Assembly: GCF_000972845.2 (NCBI RefSeq)
Contig: NC_040022.1
Coordinates: forward strand, 1,488,001 to 1,552,000
Length of the DNA: 64,000 nucleotides
Direction of reading: 5' to 3'
Source: Larimichthys crocea
Taxonomy: Eukaryota > Chordata > Actinopteri > Sciaenidae
The notes below the pieces were generated by a model that had not been told where the DNA came from, did not search any database, and saw only the letters and a list, made by a program, of their open reading frames with translations. The position numbers were made by a program, and so were the translations under genes. Below are positions 1 through 13,300 of the stretch, in pieces. The stretch's first letter is position 1, and each line of letters begins with the position of its first letter.

Positions 1-2525
1 CGGATCAAATAATGTTCGTCTTTGCAGCTCGTGCCACTTGTTGAAACTTCTCAGTGACGTCAGTCCAAACAACAGCACCACTGTCCCGTCCCCACGGTCA
101 AGACCAGCGTGGCCCAGGCCAGGGGTGGAACCTGAACCCTGTCTGTCTGTGTGGGTGGGTGGCGGATGGTTGTTGGTGGTGGGGTTGCGGGGGGGTTAGT
201 TGCTGATTGGGTCCCATGGGATTCTGGACGTGGACTCTACAATGCCACATTCCATTTCCCTCTACATTCTGCTGAAGGTTCACCACCCCTGGTCGGACAA
301 TGAGCCGGAGGGCCTCGCCCTGCCGGTGGGAGCCGGGAGTGGGGTGGGAAATGACTCGCTGCTTGCCTTGAAATAGACTCACCCCTAGCTGTACACCTCC
401 CTTCCCATCGTACGACACAGAGACAACCAAGACGGACCAAATGAATGTATATTGTTGGTTTTATTTATGAACACTGAATGGTACTAAACTAAGGAACGGT
501 AAGAAAATACTTAAGATTGTAAGTCAACAATCTGTGATTTAGTTTAGTGGAAGGTGGAAAGCTACCTTCGGGTTGGGAGTTAGTTGCTTCCCCACACGAG
601 GGAGTTCAAGTGTCTTTGGATCTTATTCACTAGTAACTAGTAAAAACAGAGTGTGAGATGGAGAAGGACAAAACTCTCGATTTTCCAGTATCTATGTTCC
701 AAACCTCACCTACGGTCATGAGCTTTGGGTAGTGACCAAAAGAATGAGATCACGGACACACGTGGCCAAGAGATTAGCAGATTAGCTCAAATCATCACTG
801 CGTCTCAGCTGCTAGTATGGTTGTAGACTCTTCTCAATGTGAGCGTGACAATCCCATCAGCCTCAGCTGTACTTTGCGTTTGGTGCTAATAAAGCAAATA
901 TTAGAATATTAAAGTAAGATGGTAAAGGTACCTGTAAACATACCAGCTTAAAAAACATACAGTAGATGAGCAGCCATTATGTTCAGATGTTTTTATCCAG
1001 AGACAAACAAACCATCAACTCATTACCTCACATTTTACTTGCACTGGGACGCAGATTAGACACACATGTTTCCAGTAAGAGTAGCCTCAATAATACAAGT
1101 AAAGGGCACGACTTTCTCTTCAGTAGTAAGGCTTCATTGTTTCCTGCCACCTACATGCTACACTAACAGCTGCACACAACAACAAGTGGGGATTGTGGAA
1201 AAATGTAGAAACTCCTGAACTCAGGTCAGAGTCCACTGAAGAGTCAGTTACTGCAGTTTTAATAAATCAGACTCTGCAGGACTTGCTGTGTGGAGCTAGT
1301 GCTGGTTTCAGGTCTGAAGGGTGGAGGGTCAGAGACAGGAAGACTGGTCGAGGAGATAAAACTTGTTGACTCTGGTTTGTGGTTGGCTGCATGTAGACAA
1401 ACTGAAGATGGAGGCTGCAGAAGACCCTTGAGAAAAGGCATTTTGCCGAGGCCTCTCTGTGGTAATCAAACCTCTCCATTTGGTCTTATCAGCGCCTGTT
1501 TCCCTGCTGTGATGACTGACGTTACTTTTCTATTTTCAGGACTTCCCCCTAAAGAGTCTATTGTAACGGGAACCCTCTGCAAAACTTTTCTTTGGTGTCT
1601 TTTGTAGAGCCGGTTTGTCCCATCCTCAAATGGACTGGGGTTGGGTGGGGGGACAGTAGGGTGCTTTGTTCCCCCCTCCGCCTGCCTCGCAGCTGGTTCA
1701 ATGGTCCAGCTTGAAATCCAACACCCCCATCCTGCTCTGAGAGAGTGGTGCACTCTGCACGCTCAAAGAGGACAAAACGTGTGCTGTGCTGGTTAAAAAG
1801 GCACCAGGTTTACATCAAACATTTATTAAGTCTGCCCTTGAGCCCGTTAATCTCCGCCAAAAGAAAACTACACATGACAATCACAAGGAACGAGGAAGGG
1901 GAGGCCAACGCTTGGTCGTGTCACTGAGTGACCGCAGTGCCTGGCTGGGTGTCGCTTCAGTGGTTATTCTTTATGCTGATCAAAGAGGTTGAACTCTGCG
2001 GCGACGGTGAAGGGTGGAGGCTGATTTGGAGGTTGTATCTGCATACACAGATCAGCTGAGCGTGACAGGTTTCAGTTGACGATTTGCAAGACTCGTCAGT
2101 GAGATGTTTATGTAATTATAGAGTCTTCTTTTTTTCCAGGGTGAAACAAAAAGAGTAGTTGAGTCACAGAGGAATGACACATGCCTAAGACTGTATGTGT
2201 GCTCCTTTAGTAAAGGCCTGTAGTTACACATCAGTCCGCTGGCCAAGTGTGAGGAAAATATGAAGTAACTGGCAGGCCAGAGTGGCAGAGGCTGAATCGC
2301 TCGCAGCTACAGCGCTCCCCTGTCAGAGAGAGTCAGCAGGAGAGCCTGACAGATGCAAATCTACAGTGGCTGGGTCAGAGGGTGGCAGCGGGTGATAAAC
2401 ATGATGCATGGTTATTATGGAGGTGGTTGGTTGCTTTTTTAACACTCCCTGAGAGGGTTTGAAAGGTGGAAATCAATCTGGCTTTTCAAACACTCACCTT
2501 TCGGTGATGTTTCATGACCCAAAAC

Positions 2526-3060
2526 CTGGGCCGCACCTTGGTGCTGTGGTTACCACTGTCGCCTCACAACAGGAAGGTTCCTGGTTCGGCCTTTCCGTGT
2601 GAAGTTTGCATGTTCTCTCCATGTCTGAGTTTGCTCTCTTTGACGCTTTTGTCCAAAGCGACTTACAAAATGGAAAACAATCAAGCTACAGTGCGACAAT
2701 GGTCATGTTAGTGCAGCAATAAGTATTACTCAAAGATAGATTTAGCATGTCCAATTGTTGGTAGTGTTGAAGAGGAGGTGCTTTCTGAAGAGCTGGATCT
2801 TTTTGAAGGTAGAGAGGGACGGCCCTGATCTGGTAGGAACTGATTCCACCAACGGGGAACAACAGACGAGAAACTGCTTCCTCCCACAGTCCAAAGACAT
2901 GAACTTAACAGGTTAATAGGTAACTCTAAATTACCCGTAGGTGTCAATGTGAGCATGTTTGTCTCTGTGTGCCCTGTGATGAGCTGGCAACTTCTCCAGG
3001 GTGTGCCTGCCTCTCGCCCAAAGCCTGCTGGGTTTGGCTCAAACCCCCACAACCCTGATG
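2526..3060. repeat. Teleost interspersed repeat, apparently with a second repeat nested inside
   Basis: The left part (about 2530-2640) has the familiar fish repeat text 'ctgtggttaccactgtcgcc' followed by a 'gtttgcatgttctc' block. The right part (about 2875-3050) has the matching later text ('cagtccaaagacatg', 'ctccagggtgtgcctgcctc'). About 230 bp between them looks like another dispersed element ('ttgtccaaagcgacttacaa' and a 'ggaggtgctttctgaagagc' block). This reads as one old element split by another. A piece of the outer family recurs in reverse orientation at about 38215-38400. Confidence 0.6.
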
Positions 3061-4254
3061 AGGGTAAGCGGTAGCTCTGCTGCTTAAGTCCCCCTCAGTT
3101 GGTAAACTATCAATAACAAGGCTGTCCTTCATGTTTCCATGTGAAGGACACTGGCCTACATAAAGATATTTCAGCCATTTTAACCGTTGAAATCAACATA
3201 ATTCAGGCTAATCTGACACTAATGTACATGGATCATTGTCTGACTCAGTTCAGAGAGCTTCTAGCTATCCTATGGAGATATAGACAGCATTCTGTAGACA
3301 GCATGCTCTTGCCATGTTTTGCTTTAAAAAGAATAATTTGTAATGTCATCCCTCGTTACTAAACTCCTTTGATGAAAACACGTGTGATCTCTGAGCTGTA
3401 AAAACTGTTTTCAAAGCTTAAAAAGCTCAAATATTCACAGTTACATTCCAGACAGCAAAGATTTTCCACAAATTATTATTTATAGGATTTTAGGAATTCA
3501 GTAACTCAGTAACTAAGAGCAGCTCCACGCACTCATGAAGCCTGCTGCCTGCAGCTGCATCAGAGGCCTCAGAGTTGAACTCAAGTATCTTATCTCTCGG
3601 TTTTCGCAGCTTCTACGAGTCTAAAACAAAGTCTGGGTGTGGAACCTGCAAACGCTTAAAAACACACAGAGAAACAACAACTGTGCCGGAGCGGCAGATG
3701 AAGTGAGATTTACGAGGTGGCTGTGTGAGAAGTGTGTTTTGAGAATATTAACACTGGTCCCGGTTTTGTTTTGGAGTGATTGGTATTCAAAGCCATCTGA
3801 AGTCTGAGCAGCAGAGAGGCTCTGAAAAAACAGCAGCAGCAGTGAAGCTGATTCAATAGACACAAGTGGAAACAAATATGACGCAACTCTGCTTTCAACA
3901 TTTGGACTGCCCTGTGTTACTTTACTTTGTGTCCACCCAAACCAGCGTTAACACTCAGTTCAGTTGCTAAACAACAACATGTTATTAACTGATGATACAA
4001 AGAGGTGCCACAACTTATATCAATGTTTTAGAGCCAGAACTACTCCAAGAAAACATCATGAGACACAGTGTACATGTACTGAGGCAGTCATTTGCAGCAC
4101 ATCACAATCTGTCTATGAAGAGAAAAACAATTATTAGATAAATGTGATAAACCGATGAGCCTTATCACTCACGTGCGCTGTTCAAAATGTAAACAACAAG
4201 AGGTAAAATGTCTGCAGCGGATAAAAGATACACCAGTAAATGTTAAAATGAGGA

Positions 4255-4560
4255 CTTAAAGGTCCAGTGTTAGGAGTTATTATGTTTTTAAAGAGTGACG
4301 TCACTCGTAGGTTTCCAAATATAGAAATATGGCCATAACCATTGTCACTAATTAATGCTTTATATCTCTTTTGTATGAAGAAAAAAGTGTAAAAAACAAC
4401 AATTCACCCATTTTAGAGGGTGGATTTTTTGGCTGTGAGCAGTTGCCAGGCAACCAGCATAGACTCCAAGAAATTACTCATCTCAATGAAGAAACAATCT
4501 GGCACATGAGATGCTGTAAAACATTGAATTGTTGGTTTTCCTCCCTCATATTCAGCTTTT
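4255..4560. repeat. MITE-like dispersed repeat with 'taaaggtccagtgt' end
   Basis: It begins with 'taaaggtccagtgttagg', the inverse of the 'acacactggacctttaa' end seen at about 9523-9540, 26472-26490 and 54473-54490. A shared short end in both orientations and no coding capacity suggest a non-autonomous DNA transposon. It contains a perfect inverted motif, gttgccaggcaac (4442-4454), discussed in the findings. Confidence 0.5.
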
Positions 4561-5917
4561 TTCACGGTTTCAGAGTCATATCTCATGCTTATGATGGGTG
4601 AGTTCAGATTTGCCTCGTGGTCACGCTGCCCAGCGTTTTTGTTGATGCATGACATGTTTTTTTTTTTTGCATATATATATATTTGGGTGTGTTTTTTGTA
4701 TATCGATTTCTCTTTCATGTCAGGAAATTGAGCCAGCACAGAAGGAAGCATATTGAGGGAAGATGTGTCAACAGTTCCTGTTCAACACTTCCCTTCTAAA
4801 AGGAAAGTTTGTGTCACAGACAGAGTGCGTTCACTATTTTTCTGGGCCAACAGGAACATCTCACACAATAGAAAACGTGATACTCAGTCAGAAATATGAG
4901 GTTATCAGTGTGAGTGTGATTCAGATGTGACAGATGAGATGATGTTGAACTAAATGCCACAAACTAAATCTGAGGAAGTCGATGGCTTTTCCTTCCTTAT
5001 CGCGTGGTGCTTGTGGATGATTTAGGGACTGGGTAGTACTCTAAACAACATAAAGAGTCTGAGAGGAAGTATACAAATCTTCCAAAGGCCAAGAGACGCA
5101 AATATTTAGTTGTACTCGGCTCACATCGCTCCGTTTTAACCACAAGCTTCAGACAGCTGTGTTCATGTTCTGTCGCAACATTGTTGTTAACACGTAACAC
5201 GAGCAATGCAACATTTCTCGAGTCGTCCAGGTCCTTGGTTCCTGGCATGTGTGTGTTCAGCAGATTCCACAGATTTCAGCCCCGCGTGGAGATTCTTCGG
5301 CCCTCCACTCCTCTCAGATACAAACCCTCCTCTGTTGTCTCTGCCAGAGCCTCTCTCAGCCCTCTCTCTCCCTGCAAAGGGACAACCAACGTCAAGCAGA
5401 GTGCCTGATGAGTGTCGGGGAGTCTGATGCCAAGGCTGCAAGTGTGTGTTGATGACACTCAGTGTCCAGCACAAGACACCTAAAGATCCCTAAACTGTTG
5501 CAATAATCTGATTCATGGTGAAGATAGAAGTTTTTTTCATGAGTTCAAAGGAGGGAAGCTCAGTCATAAGAAACACTGAAACATTTGTTAGTTGTTTAAA
5601 CTAACCGTGTACCAAAAGAAAAGAGAGAAGAGACAGTCTGTACTTTGAAAGAACTCGTTAAAAAAAAAGGTCGTTTTATTTGAGATTTGGGTGTAACACT
5701 TGAGTGAATGTGAAGGACGTGCAATCAAAGGCGTTTTTGTGTAATCAGTTACCATTATGATGTAGAGCTCTTATCAGGATCAGCAGGGATGAGCACAAAG
5801 AGCCCAATCTGCATCCCTGATGAGAACACACACACGTTGCATTTAATGTGTCACATCTGATGTTTTTGTTCAAGACGTGTAGACGTTATGCGAAAGGACC
5901 TCTGGAGAAGTGACAGG

Positions 5918-5995
5918 AGTTTAAAGGAATACTTTCACATCCTGAGAAACACACTTATTCGCTTTAACGCTGACAGATAGATGAGAAAATTGAAA
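5918..5995. repeat. Partial copy of a dispersed fish repeat ('gggaaatacacttattcgc' family)
   Basis: 'gtttaaaggaata' is followed by 'acacttattcgctttaacgc' and 'gacagatagatgagaa'. The same order recurs at 8245-8310, which identifies a truncated copy of one family. It is noncoding. Confidence 0.6.
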
Positions 5996-6059
5996 TCGAT
6001 AATTTTAAGTCTTAATATAATTTGAATAGGTGAGTTATATATAAATTCAGCCTCAGCAC

Positions 6060-6150
6060 AGTTGTCATGAACGGGGAAATTAGCTACAGAGACCAAAACT
6101 GTTTTTTGTACCAGGCTGTAAACATGTTTATTTCTGCTGTGAAGTTCACT
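6060..6150. repeat. Fragment of the 'cagcagaaataaacatgttt' dispersed repeat
   Basis: It holds 'accaggctgtaaacatgttt' and the following 'atttctgctgtgaagtt', the reverse orientation of text shared by fuller copies at 25825, 27690, 29010 and 55560. Confidence 0.5.
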
Positions 6151-7382
6151 TTACAGCCGCAGAGGTTTCCGCTTGCATAAAACCTGTTACCTAAGTCCCT
6201 CTTTCACTGGCTGGATTCATAAACACAAGTGATGTTGCGTGCAGTTCACTGTTGTCACATCACACGATTTCTTGGAAATGAAAATTCACAGTTTGACTCT
6301 CATCCTGAGTCACTTTCTTGTAAAAAGTTTACATTGTTGACATTGATTGTTTCTTCCTTGTAACTGGTGATAAAACCCTTCACCTGCTCGCGCTTCTTAT
6401 CTGTAATTCCTGGAAAAGGTGACCCATCATGTTGTTTTTCTTCAGGTGCTTTACTGAGAAGAAGAAAACAGTCGGTTCTTGGCAGAGGTGGGCGGGGTGT
6501 TAGCTCGAAACAGTTATGTTACATAAAGCAGGGACGTGAGAGAAAATGTCGAGTCAGACAGTCTCCTTTAATTTATGTCCACCGATGATTTGACGTAGCT
6601 TTAATCAATTAGCCTCCTGCCTGTTTTATGTAGAAAGTGAGTCATTCACGCTGACTTATTTATAGAAGCTGTTCATTGTCTTCGAGTGTTCGGTTGACAG
6701 AAGGCGGGAGCAAACAGGGAGTGATGTGGAGGGAGTGTCAGGTCACATTTTGTCACTGTGACAAAGACTATCCTGACCAGTCTCTCTTGTATTTAACTCC
6801 AAACCATTAAAGACCCCTCCACTAAATAAAGAAACTGCTTCATCCATACAACGGAAGGGAGTTTCTTGGTTTGTCCTCCAGTTTCTTCCTGGATGACAAT
6901 ACAGCTCTAACTCTTCCTGCCATCCCAGAGCGGGACTGGACGTGATGGGGTGATGGGGGGGAGACGGTGGTCAGAGGTCAACGCCCAGCTTCCATTGTCC
7001 TCGTCGGAGCCTGCAGAGAGCAGGGCTCCCGAACCACACCGGAACTTGGTCCCTTCCTCAAAAGCCGACAAGGCCATAGTCGAGTCAAGCTGACTGCCTC
7101 CGGCTGCCTTCCCCCCGCCCCTCCCCAAATTCTCCACAAACCTTTCCCAGCAGACCTCCAATCACATGCCTCAGAGACCCTCTTCCTTCCTGGCGAGCTG
7201 TTTGGACTCCACGTGACTCCAAACAGCCTCGAGTTTACTCATGATTGTCAAAAACACACTGCACAACACATCAGCATGCAGCAGCCACCTGTATGTTCAA
7301 CCTCGGCTTTATATTCATGGTTAACGAATCACAGGAGCTCTCCGTAATCTTTGTGCCGCTCGTACTTCCTGAAGAGACAACC

Positions 7383-10300
7383 ATGTCGGAGGTATGGTAA
7401 AGTTTTGGTCTGATGATGGATGTCACATCGAGTGTGTTGACACTTTCTCTCTCTCTCTCCTCTGGCCTCTTCCAGGAGGTGTGTACTGAACTGCGACCAC
7501 GTCTCTGCGTGATCCAGCGAGGGTCCAACGGGTATGGCTTCAACCTGCACAGTGAGCGGGCGCGGCCGGGTCAGTACATCCGAGCTGTGGATGAGGACTC
7601 TCCAGCAGAGAGGGCAGGCCTGCAGCCCAAGGACAGGATAGTACAGGTACTTTTTAATAAGCATACTCAGCAGGAGAGGGGACATTTATAAAACTTATTA
7701 ATGTTCTGGTGAGTTAGAAACTCCTCGAACAGGCTGCCAGATTTTGGTCTTATGTAACAAGCATTAATGCAAGTCCTTGGCAGTTTTAAGGAAACTGACT
7801 TTTCAGCTAATCTTTATGAGAAGCGACACAAAAATATCCATCCAAAGAGTGTATCCTGATTAGTCTGCCATACTTCCGCTCCAGGCAGCCTGCAGGGATA
7901 AAAATAAAGAAGAATGGTGCAGCGATTGATTGGGTCTGTTCATTTTCTAATAGAAAAAAAAACCCAGGTTGAGGCTACGCTAATTCATTTTTATTTGGTG
8001 TGATGTAACCTTGGAGGCTAAATCTCAAAATAAATATCAAGACACCCTAAACTGTTTCTGGATTAAATACAAAAGTAACCAGATTGAGGGAGTGGCTTCA
8101 TATAAAAAGTTAATTTTAAAATGCGGTGGTGAAAAATGAAGAGCCACGAGACGATCTGGAGAAAGCGTTTATTTTTGTAGAACAATACGCCCAAAAAACA
8201 AAACAAGAGTATCGCAGACATGTGGGGAAAAAAGCAACTGTGACAGGAGTTTAAAGGAATATTTTGACATCTCGGGAAATACACTTATTTGCTTTAACGC
8301 TGACAGTCAGATGAGAAGATTGACACCACTCTGAGGCCGCAGCCAGTTAGCGTAGCTTAGCATAAAGACTGGAAACAGATGGAAACAGTTAGCATGGCTC
8401 TGTACAAAGTCATCACACCTGTCTACCAGCACCTCCAAAGCTCACTTCATACACTTAACCCATTTGTTTAATTCATGCAAAAAACCGAGTGTAGGTGCTG
8501 GACTATTTTCTTGCGCAGTCACTTCCTGAAGTCTCCACTGGTTGCCAGGCAACTGGTTTGACACTTTTTTGTAAGGATTAAATAAACTAGATGTAACATG
8601 TTAAATATTGAGCTAAGGTCGGGACAAGCTAGGTGTTATGTTTCATTTGGAAACAGAGCTATGCTGAAGAGGGAGTGAACATTTCCCAAAATGTCAAACA
8701 GGACTTTTCTTGTAAAAAAAAGCTTCTCTACCTGAAAACAGATATGGCCTGTAAGGGACTCTAATTTAAGGATCACTATTTATCTGTTGCATTCACTAAC
8801 ATAAAACAACTGAAAGTATAAAACATGCACATTATATCCGTGACGTCACCCACAGACTTCATACTAAAGGTTTATTTCTGTTTGTCATTGTGAAACAAAA
8901 CACCTAAAAAAAACACAAAAAGATTGCAGATATGTGAAATCAAAAAACAGAAGTAACCAAGTATGTTAAATACTGTACTTCGCTGCTTGAGTATCACTTC
9001 TCACTTTTAGTTCACCACAGTTATTTGACAGCTACTAGTTACAAATTCACAAAAGGTGAAAATGTACAAATGAAGCTGAAGTGATTCGGTGATTAATCGA
9101 TGGACACTTAATTGGAAATTATTTTAAAAATTATTGAAATCATACAAATTTAAAGATTTTCTGCTTTCCTTTTAATTATTTAAAAAAAATCCAAATGAAT
9201 TAATTATTAATTTAATTTTGAGATTTGGGCAGCACAAGTGTTGTGAAGGTGTCACGGCATTTCTCACTATTGTAAGAATTTTTACAAACCAAACAATCAG
9301 TTAAATGACTAAAATATTCAGATTAATCTATAATAATAATAATCACAGCTTCACCTCAACCAACAACTAACCAATAGTACAATCCTGTCTTTACATTAAA
9401 TTTACATGTCACATGTTACATTTACATGTCACATTTACATGTGACATTGCAATCTCCTCACGCCGCTCTCACCTTCAGGTGATTGTACAGTGATGAAAAC
9501 ATAAAAAGACCCCACAAATCTTACACACTGGACCTTTAATGCTTTTACTTAAGTAAATGATCTCTTCCTCCTCCGCTGCAGGAAAAGTAATCTGACTGTT
9601 GCACATTAGAAAATATTCTCCGGTTATGCAGGTGGTCTCTGGACTCTTTCCCCAAAGTTAACTGTGTCATCCGAGGAATGTGAAGTGAACTAACAGCCGC
9701 TGTGTGGGGTCTTAAATCCCCCCTCAGAGGACTGTAACATGAATAATCAGCTTCTTAACTGGTCTGGGGTCTGCTCTGACCACCGTCCAGTATACAGCGG
9801 CTTACAGAGAAGCATAAAAACAAATAAATATGTAAAATTACAGAGTAGATTCCTTTAATTTCCACTTCATATAAGTGTGGCTGCAACGTAGAATTCTTAA
9901 AATAAACTCTGTGTCATACAAGCGATTAAAATGTTTGATAAAAATTGATTTTGTGGGGCTAAAAATCACAGTTTTCACAGCACAGTGTGTCCTCATGTAT
10001 CCTTATTGTCCTTAAATAGATATTACAACCATAAAACCATGTGGTTTTAATATCATACACCCTACCCCCGTTTATTTTAAGCCAGCATCTCACAATAAAA
10101 GTCTCTGACTCATCTGTGAATTACATTTTTGTGCACATGTAGTCGAATCAGAGCGCCGTACACGCCTTCACTCACTCCCTATGGTAACAGAGAAGAACAA
10201 GGGTAGAGAAAGAGGACAGATGGATTAAAAGTAGCAGAGAGTTTGAGGTCTTGTGAGGGGTTTCTAGTCCCCCAGAGGGCCTCCAGACAGCCACACCACC

Positions 10301-13300
10301 CACTGAGGAGCGGGGCTTTGTGGGGAGCGGACAGCCATTGTTACTGCTGTTACTGGCCAAGCAGCTATTGTCCAGCTTCCTCTGTGGGACTGGCTTACAC
10401 ATGCAGTCCCACAGAGGACCTAAACACACTCACTCACACACACACACACACACCCTTCGAGACATTTCTAACATGCTTTCCCATGGTGATTTCATCCCAG
10501 AAGTCTCAGCTGGTGTGGGCGGGAGCCACCTGACATGTTGAGTTACTGTATAGCAGAGAGTTAAAGTACAGCTGTCACACATTCAAACGCCACAAAACAT
10601 GTAAACAAGGCGGATAAAAAAGTTGATTTAAAGGACAGAAAATCATAATTTTGATGCTTTTGAGGATTGTTTTGTAAGTTAGCCGAGGAATGTGTGCGTG
10701 CGTGCGTGTCTTTGTGTGAGGACACACAGGATTTCCTGCCCTGGCAGACAAAGAGATAATACTGAAAAAGAAATCCTGATAGAGATAAAACAAAAACAGT
10801 TTGTTCACTTCTGCGTGGGAACAAAGACAAAAAAGAAACATCTTGTTTTAATGTTTAAAAAAATGTATAATTATCTGTTTTTCAGGTGAACGGCGTGTCC
10901 GTGGAAGGGAAGACACATTCAGAAGTAGTTGCCGCCATTAAAGTCGGCGGGAACGTGGTCCGTCTGCTGGTGGTGGACCCCGACACAGACGCCTTCTTCA
11001 AGAGATGCCGTGTGGCCCCGACCTCGGACCACATCACCGGTGAGACGACGAAGGAGTTTCTTGGCTTTTCTTTTGAGTCGCTCTGTCCTTCGTGGATGTT
11101 TTCTCTGCCAAGAAACACAGACACAGACGGAGACAGAGGCGTTTCCTGCCCTCACCACTACCTCATGTCGATGGCCTGTGGTGAAAGTTAATCTTTTAGA
11201 CACAAATAGATCAGATCAGACAGATCAGAGTCGGATTGAGTGTCTGCGTTTGTGAAGAGGGAAGGCTTAACGCAGACCTCTCTCTCTCAGAGAAGTTTAA
11301 TATTACAACAAATAATTAAGATTAGATTAAATAGACTTTTGATCCCACACAGCGGCTCACAATGTACAAGGCGGATAAGAAAAATACTCTGGTAGAGTAG
11401 ACTCCACATGAGTCCTTCCTGCAGCACATTTCCTTTGCTGTGTATCATTCCCTGTCTCCTTTGTTAGAAAGGATGGAAAAATGGACATCGATGATAGAGC
11501 CGAAAGGTCAAACTGGACCTGGACACTGCCAGACACCACAAGGAGTCCACTAGAGCTTCAGGATGTCTAGTTTGACCTTTTTGTTCTATCATCAAGTCTT
11601 CGACACCCTGCACATGCATCTTCCCTGGATGAACAGTGACTTTATTTACACTAAATCCTCATTTCGTGTCTAGAATCGAACAGAAACTTTCATATTTTAC
11701 CGGCATTTATCGGTGGTGCTAGTTTCCCTCCACGGTTTTGTAACAAAATGCTAGTTGGATGCATGAATAAGATGAGATAAGACAGACGTTATTGATCCCA
11801 CACATTGGGAAATTCACAGAAATTGGTCTTTGCTCTCCTGTCCGCTCTCACAAGTTGAAACCCGAGTTACCAGTGAGTCAGTTCAGCCTCTGTTATGCTA
11901 CTCTGTAGCCCGGTTAGCCTCCTCCATCATAGTGGGGAGAGTATACAGAGTTTGTCTCAGTTGTCAAAAAAAACAACTTTTTTCTTCAATAAAAAGCTCA
12001 ATAAGTGATCATCTCTTTGCCCTCTTTCCCTCCGGTAACGATTCGCCACCTTGCTCTGAGGCACTTCAGGCCCTGCGCTATCTACCACAGCCCCTAGGGG
12101 GAGCTCTAGTACAGTGTGTGATTTGGTTTCTCGAGTTTGAGGGCTGTCAGATCCTCAGGGAGGTGGCCATGAGTGTATTTCTGTCTCTGTTGGCCAAATA
12201 AGTGCCACTTTGCAGCATGAGACCCCCTCATGTAATCATAGTACTGCCAGCTGTTGGCATGGCAACAGACGGTGCACAGCGGTGGAGAGGATGCAGAGGA
12301 AGTTGATATTTCTCAATATTTGAGATGTTACACGTGTTTGCAGTTTGATTCATTTAATTTATCAGTAAGAACGCGGGCGACGAGCGATTATGTTTAATAA
12401 TTTGAAACCTCCGTTAAAGGACAGATTCCTGTGAGGTGTTTCCCAGGTAACTGCCTGCACTTCACATGCTGCCCACTCAGAGGACACCTGCCTACACTGA
12501 CTCTTAACTTCAACACACACACACACACACACGCACACACACACACATACACACTCGGCTGGCCAGCAGCTTTGTTTGGTTTCCAAGGCGCTCACTCCAA
12601 GTGGGCTCTCAGGCTGGAGCTGGAGCTGGATTGGGGACTTGGAGGGGCTCCTCTCAGAGTCAGGGACACACAAACACACAAACATAAAGACCCGAGGAGG
12701 AACTCAAAACTCAGATTAACCCTGAAGGAGGAGCAGCTGCTATCTGCTGTAATAATCATCATTAGCTTAAAGACACTTATCAGCCGTGCGAAGGATCCGA
12801 AGAATGGAAGGTAAGGGAGGTGTCCAACCTCTGTGGTGATGTCTGTCTGCAGAAAACTGTGTTTTTATGAGGAAAGGGCCGAAGGGAAATGTTCCAGCAC
12901 AGCTATCTGACATGTAGAGGGATGCATTCAGGAGGACCATCTCATAGAAGATGAACCACATGTGAATAATAGATGATCTGCTCATACCTGTGCTATGTAA
13001 TAGAGTAGGTGTTGGTAGGAATGAAAGGTGAGCTGCAGAAAGACTCTTGATCTTGCAGAGTGGAGCTCTGCTCTGATGATGCAGGACTGAAGCTATCGTG
13101 ACACGACAAAGAGTTTTTATTGGAGACTAATGACAGATTCTTCTCATGCCTACAGGTCCGCTGCCTGAGCCTGTCATTAATGGAGGCATGGAGGAGAAGG
13201 TAAGATCCACCAGCACAAGATACATCACGAGAGCTCTCATTTGATTTAGTTCCATTCGAAAGCTGGAAGTGTGTGTCAGTCTCTTCTCGTTCCCTGGAAA

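Larger units (their letters stand above)
1..7382. other. Intergenic or far-upstream DNA with no convincing gene
   Basis: I see no exon with recognisable protein similarity here. The longest open stretch (98-430, minus) is rich in Pro, His and Gln, has no splice or family signature, and matches nothing I know. In particular there is no PDZ1-like exon (no GYGF-type loop) that would complete the NHERF gene starting at 7383. Recognisable contents are dispersed teleost repeats at about 2526-3060, 4255-4560, 5918-5995 and 6060-6150. Parts could be 5' regulatory DNA or a first intron of a longer NHERF transcript, but nothing in the sequence shows it. Confidence 0.6.
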
